DNA of 64,000 bases from Carpediemonas membranifera. Taxonomy: Eukaryota > Fornicata. Of the stretch, positions 1-9,397 are shown piece after piece. A program made the position numbers and the translations under genes. The notes under the pieces are model-generated. The model had not been told where the DNA came from. It searched no databases and was given only the letters and a program-made list of their open reading frames with translations. Position 1 is the stretch's first letter. Each line of letters starts with the position of its first letter. Location: the NCBI GenBank assembly GCA_019828565.1, contig JAHDYR010000038.1:620001-684000 (forward strand), written 5' to 3'.

Positions 1-2
1 CG

Positions 3-173
3 ATTGCCACCATCCCCATGGCCCTGCTGTCCCCCAGTATCGGCCTTAAAATGCTCACATGGACCCGGGTGTCGTTGGACAAGACGGTGGGGCGGGACAT
101 GCCGATTGGACCATCGGACAGGGGCGAGGGCTTCGTGGAGGCGAGCTACAGGGTCAGGAGGCGGAGCGGGTGA
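3..173 (+). CDS. C-terminal end of an unidentified protein (5' part outside window)
   Basis: A frame open from the left edge ends at a TGA at 171-173. It would encode about 56 residues, hydrophobic at the start (IATIPMALLSPSIGLKML) and arginine-rich at the end. I do not recognise the family. Overlapping frames are also open here, so the choice rests only on amino-acid composition and on the absence of an obvious start codon. It could equally be non-coding. Confidence 0.3.
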   Translation: MATIPMALLSPSIGLKMLTWTRVSLDKTVGRDMPIGPSDRGEGFVEASYRVRRRSG

Positions 174-324
174 GGAGGGGTGTTGTGGACAGCAGGCTTC
201 ACCCTATGTTACTAGCTGATAAACTTACTAGGATTCTCTGGGTGGGGAGGTGATATGTCTTAAGCTGCCCGGTACGACTTTGGGGGAAGTTCTGGGAAGA
301 ACCCAGGGAAACACACAAGTCGCT

Positions 325-382
325 TATGTAATTTAATCACTTGCAGCTTATCTACATGCGGCCAGCCGGGGCCAGCCACTCC
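325..382 (+). repeat. 58-bp dispersed repeat, copy A
   Basis: Matches 24040-24097 with three substitutions. The shared part begins TATGTAATTTAATCACTTGC. Both copies lie in gene-free spacer and neither has a coding frame in common, so this looks like a fragment of a dispersed element. Confidence 0.75.
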
Positions 383-581
383 GCTGGAAGGATCTCGTCG
401 CTGTAGCGAGCATTAAGGTGCACCCTGTCTCTTTGAATCTAATCGTGACGGCTCTACCTCCAACCAATGATCAAGTAATGACCGACATTGCCACCTGCTC
501 GATCCGGGTCTGGGGGGAAGCATGCAGCTGTTTGTTTGACCAACCAAGGTCGAACCAGACCAGTTGTTATCCATTCTTCCT

Positions 582-613
582 GTTGCGCAGTATAACCACA
601 TTGTTCGATCCTT
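582..613 (+). repeat. Dispersed repeat with GTTGCGCAGTATAA core
   Basis: The 32-bp sequence starting GTTGCGCAGTATAACCAC recurs with a few changes at 35811-35842 and 35859-35890. All three copies are followed by a CCTTC/CCCTC stretch. Function unknown. Confidence 0.65.
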
Positions 614-1300
614 CAATGGCAGACTTCCATGTGCCGCGCAGGATTAGAATTGCTTAACTTAACCTGCACCTTGGTCAAAAAAAGAGAAAGAAAACGGACA
701 GAACGATGGGAAACGCTGGAACAAGTTCACCCGCCATGCCGGATTTTGATACATCCCCCAAAGAGCAGGAGAGCGAGAGCCCCGAGTGTTCCAAGCCAAT
801 TGCTCCTCAGCGTTCCATGATATAATGTGGCCATAAAAGAGTTCTTGCAGATGATTGAAATGTTTCTTCCCTGAATACGCACGTAGAGACCTCACCGCAA
901 GACCACACACCCAAATGAATGGATGCCATGGCAACAGCGGCAGCAACCCACGTCACTGGTTGTTTGGAGAGGTTGCAGCCCTGCCAGATCTACCACACAA
1001 GCCACAAGCATACGGCCACTGACAACCGCAGCCAGCCTGGCATCACAAGTCTTAGTTTCAATCCCATCACCCTTCAGTGTCAGATTCTGATCTGATTCAG
1101 CTTAACCATTGACCAGTCGAGCATGCAGTACACGTGCGTCACTGTCTCGGGCCTGTACGATGTGGCTGACGACGTCACTCATCTTACTGCGGCCAAAATA
1201 TTTGGCGGCACAATCACAGGATCGCGTGCGGATCGGGTGGAGTCGTCAGCATTTAGCGAGCCCCGGTTGAGGTTGTTCTTTGACCCGCGGCGATTGTCTG

Positions 1301-1310
1301 TTAACCTGCG
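1301..1310 (+). promoter_or_regulatory. Putative core-promoter element TTAACCTGCG
   Basis: Lies 18 bases before the calcineurin B start codon. It matches a motif (roughly TWAAMCTGCR) seen 10-45 bases before several other genes here. Inferred initiator or transcription start; no direct evidence. Confidence 0.4.
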
Positions 1311-1327
1311 AATTGGATCGACGAGAA

Positions 1328-1919
1328 ATGGGGACAACGAGCAGTACTCTTCACCAGGAAGAGCTTGAGGAGATTCAAATGGCGTCAAATTGTTTGTACC
1401 CTTATGCATTTCTCACGCAGTCACTCAGAAGGAGATCAAGCGCCTGTACAAGCGTTTCAAGAAGCTTGACAAGGACTCGTCCGGTACCATCACTGCCGAT
1501 GAGTTCCTAATGATTCCTGAGCTCGCTATGAACCCTCTTGGCCAGCGCATTATTTCTATCTTCGACGAGAACAAGGACGATAACGTCAACTTCCGCGAAT
1601 ACATCAAGGCTCTGAGTGTATTCTCCTCTCGCAGCGATAAGACGGATAAGCTCAAGTGTACGCCCCTTTCCATCCCTTTTACCCAGTCGCCTTCAAGATC
1701 TACGACCTCGACAACGACGGCTTCATCAGCAACGGTGAGCTCTTCCAGGTTCTCAAGATGATGGTCGGGAACAACCTCAGCGACACACAGCTTCAGCAGA
1801 TTGTCGACAAGACGATCCTCGAGGCCGACACCGACGGCACTGGCCGCATCTCATTTGAGGAGTTCGCCAAGGTCCTCCAGCCCACCGACATCGAGGCCAA
1901 GATGAGCCTGAGGTTCTAG
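1328..1919 (+). CDS. CNB: Calcineurin B regulatory subunit (three exons)
   Basis: Calcium-binding regulatory subunit of the protein phosphatase calcineurin. Exons are 1328-1391, 1421-1657 and 1687-1919, giving 177 residues, the normal size. Four EF-hands are visible: [39 protein letters not shown] and [13 protein letters not shown]. The segment [15 protein letters not shown] is characteristic of calcineurin B and separates it from calmodulin. The protein begins Met-Gly-Thr-Thr-Ser, a plausible N-myristoylation site as in other calcineurin B proteins. Both 29-nt introns restore a continuous family-like sequence when removed, and without splicing the frame breaks twice. A catalytic subunit is not in this window. 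Confidence 0.93.
1392..1420 (+). other. 29-nt spliceosomal intron (calcineurin B intron 1)
   Basis: Begins GTTTGT and ends TCACGCAG. Removal joins AAT-T to TC-ACT and restores the conserved N-F-T-Q-K-E reading. Confidence 0.88.
1658..1686 (+). other. 29-nt spliceosomal intron (calcineurin B intron 2)
   Basis: Begins GTACGC and ends TTACCCAG. Removal gives K-L-K-F-A-F-K-I-Y, the expected calcineurin B sequence. Confidence 0.88.
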
Positions 1920-2307
1920 GGTTTAGGGGGGCTGGATTTGTACACATATGCTCTATACTAGATTAAAGTTGCAAGACTGATGTCATGCTGGTGCAAAGCC
2001 GCAGTGGACGATGACAACCCCCTATTCACTGCCACAGCTCGGGAAAGGACTGGCAAGAGTCGATGAGAGTAAAGCATGCTTGGTATAGTCGGGAGCGGAC
2101 GCAGTGTCGGATCCTGGCAGGATGGTGCGAGCATGGGGTGGACTCGGTCCTGGTTGGTGAGAGTGGCAATGATTTGGGGCACTACAGCTGCTATGGGACG
2201 GGTCTCATGTTCGTGGCATCTGGTGATAGATATGGCGGTCGAATCATGTCTGAATTTCGCATCAGATCTCGCATGATCTCCCGACAACGACAACGACAAC
2301 CAAAAAC
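1920..2307. other. Spacer between calcineurin B and ALDH
   Basis: No gene seen. A GATTAAAG motif about 40 bases after the calcineurin stop may be the poly(A) signal. The region just before the ALDH start is rich in CAACGACAA repeats. Confidence 0.4.
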
Positions 2308-3727
2308 ATGGCTGATTCTTCTATTCAGGGTATTTATGACGCTCTTAAGAGCTTTGAACGTACTAGAGAGCCCCGTTCGATCGAATGGCGCCGCGCCCAG
2401 CTCAAGGCTCTCAAGCACATGCTTTCCGCCGAAAAGGACGGTGCCCTCAAGGCTCTGAAAGAAGATCTGGGCCGCTGCGATACAGAATCGATCATGGAGT
2501 ACAGTACCATCGTCTCCGACGTCTCCCACATCCTTTCCCACCTCCCCTCTCTCGTGGCCCCCCAATGTTCGTCCTTCCCCGTCCCATCACACAGCAGTAG
2601 AGCGCGCCATGCTGCACTGGCCGTGCGAGGCGTCCATTGTGACTGAGCCTCTCGGCACCGTCCTCATCATCTCCCCGTGGAACTACCCACTTTCACTTGC
2701 CCTACAGCCTCTCGTTGGGGCCCTGGCTGCGGGCAACTGCGCTGTAATCAAGCCCAGTGAGGTCGCCACTGCTTGTGAGAAGTGGCTTGTCGAGGCAGTA
2801 CCGAGGTATCTCGACAAGCGCGCCGTCGCGGTCGTCCCGGGCGGTGTGGAAGTGTCTACCGAGCTGCTCAAGCTCCACTGGGACCACATCTTCTACACAG
2901 GCAACAGCGTGGTCGCGCGCATCGTCATGCGTGCCGCGGCTGAGCATCTCACCCCCGTGACCCTGGAGCTCGGCGGGAAGAGCCCAGTGGTCGTCGCCAA
3001 CGACGCTGATATGAGATCTGCAGCCAGGAAGCTGCTGTGGGGCAAGCATCTCAACTGCGGGCAGACGTGCGTGGGCCCGGACTACGTGTTGACCACGCCA
3101 GACGCCTTTGAGCCGCTCAGCGCCGCATTCAAGGCGGAGTACGCCAAGATAGCGCCCTCTGGAGACCTCAAGGAGAGCAAGGACTACCCTCGTATTATCA
3201 ATCATCGTCATACCGAGCGTCTGGCCGGCCTCGTGGCCGAGTTGCCCGAGACCATCGTCGGGTCGACCTCGGACATCGATGTCGAGGCGAAGTACATCCC
3301 CATCATCGTAGCGAAGGTCGATAAGACCCACCCCCTGATGGACGGAGAGATCTTTGGCCCGATCCTCCCGATTATCGTAGTTGACTCCATCGATGAGTCG
3401 ATTGACTACATCAACTCGAGAGACAAGCCACTCGCCCTGTACGCCTTCACCAAGAGCAAGAAGACGTGGGCGAAGATCCTCGGCTCGACCTCATCTGGGG
3501 GCGCGGCATGCAATGATGTGATCGTGCACCTGTCGCACACCGGCCTGCCCTTTGGCGGCGTAGGCGAGAGTGGCATGGGCAACTACCACGGCGACCAGTC
3601 GTACCACACTTTCTCCCACCACCGGAGCGTGCTGAAGAAGGGCTCCATTGAGACGGACAAGATGCTGCGGTACCCACCGTACAAGCACTCCAAGATGCTT
3701 GATCTGTCCCTAAATCTGCTCAACTAA
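2308..3727 (+). CDS. Class-3 / fatty aldehyde dehydrogenase
   Basis: NAD(P)-dependent oxidation of aldehydes to carboxylic acids. Spliced exons 2308-2566 and 2595-3727 give 463 residues, typical of the ALDH3 group. Visible features are LHWPCEA and IISPWNYP (cofactor side), KPSEVA, LELGGKSP with the general-base glutamate, and NCGQTC with the catalytic cysteine. The C-terminal LPFGGVGESGMGNYHG is characteristic of ALDH3. The C-terminus has no clear membrane anchor, so it may be soluble. One 28-nt intron is needed to join the helical N-terminus to the NAD domain. Likely TGTAAA poly(A) motifs follow the stop at 3731 and 3740. Confidence 0.92.
2567..2594 (+). other. 28-nt spliceosomal intron in ALDH
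   Basis: Begins GTTCGT, ends TCACACAG. Splicing joins T to CA to make a serine codon, giving P-Q-S-V-E-R-A-M-L-H-W. Confidence 0.87.
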
Positions 3728-3969
3728 GCATGTAAAGCATGTAAATGAAAAGTCTAAGGAGACCTGGGCTGATAGACTTGAGGAATGAGGGACACGATTG
3801 GGATCATTGGTGGGAACGTGCGGCTGTCGACCCTGCTGGCAGCTAGATGCAGCGATCGCTGACTGACATGACTGATGGCAGAATAGCAGTTATGTGTCGT
3901 CTCCGTAAACCGTAAATGGCGACGAAATGACCTGTGCAGGTCTCCTGTAGAAGTATTTGACCCATTGAT

Positions 3970-4890
3970 ATGAAAGTTCTAGTTACTGGCGGCGCGGGCT
4001 TCATTGGTTCCCATGTTTGTGAGCATATGCTCCGGGATGGCCACACGGTGATCGTGTTCGACAACCTATCTTCTGGGAAGCTGTCCAACATCGATGGCTT
4101 GTTCAATCAGTATCCGATCTCGTTTATTAAGGGCGATATCACGTCGGAGACCGATCTTCAGCTCATTCCAGCTTGTGACGCCGTCGTGCACCTGGCGGCG
4201 GCGATCTCGGTCATCGAATCGATGTCTAACCCCCGCAAGTACGAGGAAACGAATGTTGAGGGTTCCCGCAAGGTCTATGAGTGGGCCAAGAGCCATGGGG
4301 CGACTACCATCGTCTCTGCGTCATCTGCGGCCGTCTACGGCGACGCACCCCCACCTCTCGACGAATCGGCGGCCAACGGCGGCCTCTCCCCCTACGCCCA
4401 GACGAAGTTCGAGATGGAGAAGGTGGGACGCCAGTTTGAGTCGTTGAAGTGCCACTACCTGCGCTTCTTCAACGTCTACGGCCCCCGGCAGGACCCGACG
4501 TCGCCCTACACTGGCGCCATCTCCATCTTCATGGACAGATCGACCACTAACCGCGACATCACCGTCTTCGGCGACGGCGAGCAGACCCGCGACTTTGTCA
4601 GCGTCTCTGATGTTGCTGCGGCAATTAAGATGCTCATCACCACCCCCGACCTCGAAAGGCAGACCCTGAACGTCGGCACCAGCTCAACCATCAGCATCAA
4701 TGAGCTTGTTGACATCATCCTCGTCATCACAGGCTCGAAGAGCAAGGTGGCCCACGGAGACGAGCGGGCCGGCGAGATCAAGCACTCGTGCGCCAACACA
4801 GACGCTATCCGCCGACTTGGCTGGGCCCCGAATGTGGAGCTGCGGGAGGGTCTGGGCGAGCTCGTGGAGTGGTTTGTGGGCCAGCAGTAA
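3970..4890 (+). CDS. NAD-dependent nucleotide-sugar epimerase (UDP-glucose/UDP-GlcNAc 4-epimerase type)
   Basis: A 306-residue extended short-chain dehydrogenase. The NAD-binding motif GGAGFIGSH is at residues 7-15. VVHLAA, SSAAVYG and the catalytic pair Tyr-x3-Lys (SPYAQTK) follow, then RFFNVYGPRQ and DFVSVSDVA. Such enzymes interconvert UDP-glucose/galactose or their N-acetyl forms; specificity cannot be read here. The short length and lack of introns resemble bacterial and archaeal GalE/WbpP-type enzymes more than the roughly 350-residue eukaryotic GALE, so lateral transfer is possible. It fits with UAP1 (9.4-10.6 kb) and the sugar transporter in nucleotide-sugar metabolism. The stop codon lies inside AGTAAAGC, a likely poly(A) motif. 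Confidence 0.85.
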   Translation: MKVLVTGGAGFIGSHVCEHMLRDGHTVIVFDNLSSGKLSNIDGLFNQYPISFIKGDITSETDLQLIPACDAVVHLAAAISVIESMSNPRKYEETNVEGSRKVYEWAKSHGATTIVSASSAAVYGDAPPPLDESAANGGLSPYAQTKFEMEKVGRQFESLKCHYLRFFNVYGPRQDPTSPYTGAISIFMDRSTTNRDITVFGDGEQTRDFVSVSDVAAAIKMLITTPDLERQTLNVGTSSTISINELVDIILVITGSKSKVAHGDERAGEIKHSCANTDAIRRLGWAPNVELREGLGELVEWFVGQQ

Positions 4891-5116
4891 AGCACAGCTT
4901 GAGAACAGTGGGAGCCGTTTTGAAGCCAGAGGCAACCCGACAAGACGAAGATGGCAGGGGCGGAGGAATGTAACTCAGCGAACGTCTGTACAGCACTTAT
5001 ATAGACAGGCCCTATGTCACCCTTCCATGTCAAGACGTGTCGCCACGTGGTTGTGACATGCTCGTGCAAGAAAAACTGAGCTTGCACGAAAAAAGTCATA
5101 ACTGAGAGAAGACGTA

Positions 5117-5650
5117 ATGGCGAACAGTGCAACTCCTGCGGGCCAGAGGAAGCGTGTGAATCAACAGAGAAAGAACAAAAAGAGCAGTAACAAGCGTGAC
5201 GTTATGAAGATTGTTGTCGTGTCCTCCATTCTCGTTGCTCTGCTCGGATCCGGCGCCGTCGGCATGATCCGCCAGGCGATCGGGACACGCGACCGCAGCA
5301 AGATGGTTGCTGAGGCCCAGCGCATCCGCGAGAAGGCTGCTGAGCTGGGGATCGACGATATGGAGAAGGTGCAAGCGCTGTATCGTCTCAACGTCACCAT
5401 TGATCAGTATGAGGAGCTTTCCGTGAACAAGACGTTCGAGGAGGTCTACATGGAGCGTTTCACCGAGCTGCAACGCCAGGGCGTCATCCCCCTCCTTCCC
5501 GAGCAGGAGGAGATGATCCGCCAGCAGATGGCAGAGGCCATGGAGGCTGGTGAGATGATGGGCGAGGGTGTTGAGACTGAAGCTGACCCTCTAGAGGAGC
5601 CCGCGGTAGAAGAGGTCGTCGTTGAGCCCGAGGAGATTGTCGTCGAGTAA
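5117..5650 (+). CDS. Small tail-charged membrane protein, RAMP4/SERP-like N-terminus
   Basis: 177 residues. Residues 1-30 are strongly basic (GQRKRVNQQRKNKKSSNKR). One membrane segment, about residues 33-55 (IVVVSSILVALLGSGAVGMI), follows, then a charged helical region and an acidic tail of E/V repeats. The basic stretch plus a single membrane segment ending GSGAVGMIRQAI resembles RAMP4/SERP, which associates with the ER translocon. RAMP4 is much shorter and has no acidic extension, so this is only a suggestion. The ATG at 5117 is the first in frame. Confidence 0.55.
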   Translation: MANSATPAGQRKRVNQQRKNKKSSNKRDVMKIVVVSSILVALLGSGAVGMIRQAIGTRDRSKMVAEAQRIREKAAELGIDDMEKVQALYRLNVTIDQYEELSVNKTFEEVYMERFTELQRQGVIPLLPEQEEMIRQQMAEAMEAGEMMGEGVETEADPLEEPAVEEVVVEPEEIVVE

Positions 5651-5744
5651 TCATAAAGGCGTAGCGATGGTTGCGTTCTGGGTGTGAGAGATGTGAGTGT
5701 CCTTGTGGCTAGTTTGCTACCGGTGCGTTCCGTATTTCGCGCAC

Positions 5745-7157
5745 ATGCAATCAGTTCCGCGAGCACCTGGTTTCGAGCCAGATGAGCGGCGCTCCTACGA
5801 CATATCAGCATACAGGTGCTACAAATCTTCAAAGAGCTTCCTGGACGGCCGGCATATGGCGCGATATTGGCACATCGATTCGTCCACCCGTTTCTCGGCC
5901 TCCTGCTTCACCAAGGACCTCCACGGCTTCGGATGCTTCGTCCTAGGGGCATCTCAAGAGGACCGCGTCGTTGGTCCTGGCCGCGAAGGCCCTGGATCGA
6001 TACTCATCCTCGATGTCAGTGGCGGCGAGTACAACGGCCAGTGGACCATCGAGCACGGGTACGGCGACGTATACAAGCTCGAACCGATCCCTCAGACGAG
6101 TATGTTCGTCATCCATTCCAGTTCTTTCGCCGTGGTCGTCGACATCGCCCTCGAGGACGACCGTCTGCTCATGACCGAGGCCTGCGCCATCGACCCGCCC
6201 CCAACTGGCGGGGTCCACGATGACGTGGTCACTGCGGTGGGTCTGGTGGACAACACGGACTTCGGCCTGGTCCTGTGCGTGGGTACCCTGCTGGGTCGGG
6301 TCCTCGTCTACACCATGGCCGACCCCGCCGCCCCAGAACTCGTGTGGGCACTCGGGGCAACTCTACGCTACCCCATAGTGCAGATCTCTCCGCTTAGACT
6401 CGGCTTCTCCCTTGTGGACGCCGTTTCGTCCGTATACAACCTGGACCTCAACCAGCCCGACAACTTCACCACCCCCGTCACCTCAGGGAGCACTACACAC
6501 AGCCCTACATGCGCTACGACGGTCCGCATATTCGGGTGCGACCAGACCCTCGTGGGGCGAACGAGCTTTGGGCTCCTGCCATTGTCCTCGAATCTCTTAT
6601 CCAAGCAGGGCATCGCACTCGCTCCCGCGCCGCTTTTCAAGATATTTGACAAGACATATGTCTCGTCTATCGCCCAGGTTGGTGAGATAATCACTATAGG
6701 CATGATGACGGGCGAGGTCCTTGTTGCTCACACCGATGGCATCCAGTTGACGATGGGGTACAGGAACTCCTGGGGCGTGACTAGCAGGAATAGGAAGGCG
6801 AGTGAGCGGTTCTTCGACTTCCAGCCGCTATACAGGGTTAAGCCGGACGGCAGCACGCGACACCTTGGATCACGCGTCACGACCGCGGATCGGATGCATC
6901 TTATCCCGTCCAAGATTGAGCACCGCCGTCTGACGCCAGTGGGCAAAGAGATCACCCGCACGTTCAACATTCGGCAGGCCCTCATCGACCGGTGGGCGAA
7001 GGACGACCCCGCCGACCGCTCTCCGGTGACAACGGTGTGTGTGGGCGTTACCAGTGGGCCCATTCTGTCGCTGTCCGCGGGTCGGGGCGGGGTCAGGGTC
7101 ATGGAGCTCCGGCTTGGCAGTGTGGCTTCTGGCGGTGGGGAGGTTGAGATGGAATGA
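5745..7157 (+). CDS. Unidentified protein, possibly a WD40-type beta-propeller
   Basis: 470 residues counted from the ATG at 5745; the frame is open slightly upstream but only with non-ATG codons, so a small upstream exon cannot be excluded. Short beta-rich blocks such as GSILILDVSGGEYNGQW, LLGRVLVYTM and GPILSLSAGRGGVRVMEL look like degenerate WD40 blades. I see no catalytic motif, signal peptide or membrane segment. It starts 95 bases after the preceding gene on the same strand. Family unknown. Confidence 0.6.
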   Translation: MQSVPRAPGFEPDERRSYDISAYRCYKSSKSFLDGRHMARYWHIDSSTRFSASCFTKDLHGFGCFVLGASQEDRVVGPGREGPGSILILDVSGGEYNGQWTIEHGYGDVYKLEPIPQTSMFVIHSSSFAVVVDIALEDDRLLMTEACAIDPPPTGGVHDDVVTAVGLVDNTDFGLVLCVGTLLGRVLVYTMADPAAPELVWALGATLRYPIVQISPLRLGFSLVDAVSSVYNLDLNQPDNFTTPVTSGSTTHSPTCATTVRIFGCDQTLVGRTSFGLLPLSSNLLSKQGIALAPAPLFKIFDKTYVSSIAQVGEIITIGMMTGEVLVAHTDGIQLTMGYRNSWGVTSRNRKASERFFDFQPLYRVKPDGSTRHLGSRVTTADRMHLIPSKIEHRRLTPVGKEITRTFNIRQALIDRWAKDDPADRSPVTTVCVGVTSGPILSLSAGRGGVRVMELRLGSVASGGGEVEME

Positions 7158-7455
7158 GGGCGGTGAAGGGTCGAGCTGGCTATCCGATCCGGCGGTCTTT
7201 TCAAAACCCCCATTCCGGCACCAACAATTTTTCCAAAAAGTACCATTATTCTTGCAGATCGGCTGTAAACTGAGAGAACAGACCATGCGTGTCGCATTAC
7301 GTTCAATACACCCTTGTTCGCCCCTCCATGGTTTCGAGCACTTTAAGGTCAAGCGCAGCAAACGCAGATAGCAACTGTGTGTTCCGCCTTTGAGGAGGAA
7401 CCCGGCAGCGAGAGAGTCAATATTACAAGATCGAATCGAATCTGAAGCCGAAAGC
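7158..7455. other. Spacer before the sugar transporter
   Basis: About 300 bases, AT-richer than the flanking genes. No gene is seen. Confidence 0.4.
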
Positions 7456-8593
7456 ATGGCCCCAGAGCGTTTGAAGCAGCTAGTGGCACAAAAGGGCTTT
7501 GTGTGGATATATGATTACTCTCTCGGCTTCATATACCTTGCGAACGCGACAATTATGCCGCTCTACAACTATCTCTGCTACAGAGGCCACCACCATGCCG
7601 TACGCCCGTTCCCCTATCCTGTTACGTTCACAGCGATCCAGCTGTTTGCAACTTGCGCGTTCATGACCGTTGCCAACATCGCACTGCACTTTCTCCGCCC
7701 TCATCGCCATGGATCATCCTGGGTCCTCGGCAGGGGCCTCCTAGTCAAGCTGTATGCCACCTCCGCCCCACCACAGCTCACACAGCTCCATGCTCTTCAT
7801 GCCAGCCGCTATATTCGCTGGGAACATGTCCATGATGAACATGGGTCTGATGAAGACGTCCGTCTCGGTACACGTCCTCCTCCGCGGCTCAGAGATCGTA
7901 TGGATCATCCTCATGGCCTGGATACTACAGAAGGAGAGGCCTAGGGTGCTCACGGTGGCGTGTATCGCCCTGCTCTTCGTCGGCACAGCCCTGGTCTCCT
8001 TGCAGCTCCTTCTATCAAACGGCCTTGGCTCGCTCGGCCTCGGGGCTCTCCTCATGAACATGCTGCCGACCATGATTGCCCCTGCTTACTCAGTCCTCCT
8101 CAAATGGACGATCCAGCGACTCAAGCTCGAGGGCTATCAGATGCATCCGACTGAGACAACCGCACTCGTCATTGGACTAACCGCAACCGTCATGATATGC
8201 CCCACACCATGGCTCGAGCCCGGGGCGGCAGTGGAGCTGCTTCACATCCACCTTCCCCTCTTCATTGTCCTATGCTTTGGATGTGTCTTAACCTGCACAT
8301 TCAAATTTGTAATGATCGCGATGCTCGACCGCCAACACGTGATAACTGTAGGCATAGTAGGCCAGATGAAGATCATCCCCCAGGTAATCATGGATGTGCT
8401 CTTCTTCAAGAACTACCCCTGCACCGTCCTCATGGTCCTTGGCACTGGCGTCAACGTCGTCGGTGCGCTGAGCTATGCAGTGCTGGAATGGCTTGGGCTG
8501 ACGTACCGTGGGAATGAGCCGGTGCATAAGCCGGCGAGCACTGCGGATGACCTTGACCCGCTGCTGGGGGACGAGGGCAGCCTGAATGGGTAG
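7456..8593 (+). CDS. Drug/metabolite-superfamily transporter, nucleotide-sugar or triose-phosphate type
   Basis: Exons 7456-7751 and 7786-8593 give 367 residues with about ten hydrophobic segments. Characteristic stretches are GFIYLANATIMPLYNY near the N-terminus, MNMGLMKTSVSVHVLLRGSE, KERPRVLTVACIALLFVGTA, and VGQMKIIPQVIMDVLFF late in the protein. This organisation fits the SLC35C2/TPT branch, which carries nucleotide sugars or phosphorylated sugars across Golgi or ER membranes; substrate not determinable. The intron must be removed to join the two frames. Two in-frame acceptors exist nine bases apart (25 or 34 nt intron); the 34-nt choice ends TCACACAG and matches the local acceptor consensus. 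Confidence 0.8.
7752..7785 (+). other. 34-nt intron in sugar transporter
   Basis: Begins GTATGC, ends TCACACAG. An alternative acceptor at 7776 (25 nt) keeps the frame and adds three residues, but lacks the branch-point-like TNAC. Confidence 0.7.
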
Positions 8594-8885
8594 GGCCTGT
8601 GGGCATGGTAAACTACAGCGGTATCAGCTGTTGCGGATGGTCCAGGTTCCACCATCACTGATCTTCTATATACCATCACCCAAGTTACTAGCCGACCAAC
8701 AAAGCAAGGTGAACACGGAAGGACCTGACCCAGCCAGAACGTCTGACCTGAGATGGCCGGTGTCTCAGGATAGGGAAGAGATGAGTTCTGCCCAGGTACC
8801 ACTGCCTTACCACTGGGAGAAATATTGGGCGGCGATCTCGCGAATCGATTTGCCAAAGAAGTCGCTTCGACAAAGAAAGCAGCAA

Positions 8886-9296
8886 ATGCAGTTCCAAGGA
8901 GGCGTTGATGATAAGGTTGTCTTCCTAGGCAAGAAGAACTACAACAAGAGCACCGCGAAGACGAAGCAGGATGTGGATGCGGCTCGCCGTGCTGGCAAGA
9001 GCGTAACCACGACCATGAAGGCCGCTGGTGCCACTCAGGGCCGTGGCCTCGGGCCAGCAAACGCCAAGAAGATCGAGGAGACCGACATTGGCGCCGTCAA
9101 GCGTGTTTCCAGAGCCCAGGCTCAAGCAATTATTCAGGGCAGGAACGCCAAGAAGCTGACCCAGAAGGAGTTCGCGCAGCGTATGAACGTGCAGCCCACG
9201 GTCATTGGCGAGTACGAGACCTGCAAGGCCAAGCCTGACCAGCGTCTTCTGGCAAAGATGGAGAAGGTGCTCGGTGTCAAGATCCAAGGGCTGTAG
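8886..9296 (+). CDS. MBF1: Multiprotein bridging factor 1 (transcription coactivator)
   Basis: 136 residues from the ATG at 8886. The N-terminal MBF1 segment (VVFLGKKNYNKS, then KQDVDAARRAGKSV) is followed by a cro/C1-type helix-turn-helix: ARQ-like region IQGRNAKKLTQKEFAQRMNV, then PTVIGEYETCKAKP and MEKVLGVKIQG. MBF1 bridges TBP and activators and also monitors collided ribosomes. An in-frame ATG at 8781 would add 35 residues with no MBF1 similarity, so the later start is preferred. No introns. Confidence 0.88.
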   Translation: MQFQGGVDDKVVFLGKKNYNKSTAKTKQDVDAARRAGKSVTTTMKAAGATQGRGLGPANAKKIEETDIGAVKRVSRAQAQAIIQGRNAKKLTQKEFAQRMNVQPTVIGEYETCKAKPDQRLLAKMEKVLGVKIQGL

Positions 9297-9397
9297 GATA
9301 TAGGGCAGCGACACAGTAAATGCATCCCTCCATATCCTCATCTCACTGCTACATGTTGGCGTGCCGCCTGCAGATTTATAAATCCAAATGGATCCCC

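Larger units (their letters stand above)
174..1300. other. Long spacer with two dispersed repeats, no convincing gene
   Basis: About 1.1 kb without a supported gene. It holds two sequences that recur elsewhere in the window (325-382 and 582-613). Short open frames exist on both strands but lack domains and sensible starts. The end nearest calcineurin B carries a likely core-promoter motif. Confidence 0.5.

Noticed and set aside
4-253. Two overlapping plus-strand open frames at the left edge
   Set aside because: Arginine/glycine-rich shadow composition and no domain. A third frame, open from the edge to 173, looks slightly more protein-like.
2702-3331. Long minus-strand frame inside ALDH
   Set aside because: It is a codon-bias shadow of the clearly conserved aldehyde dehydrogenase on the plus strand.
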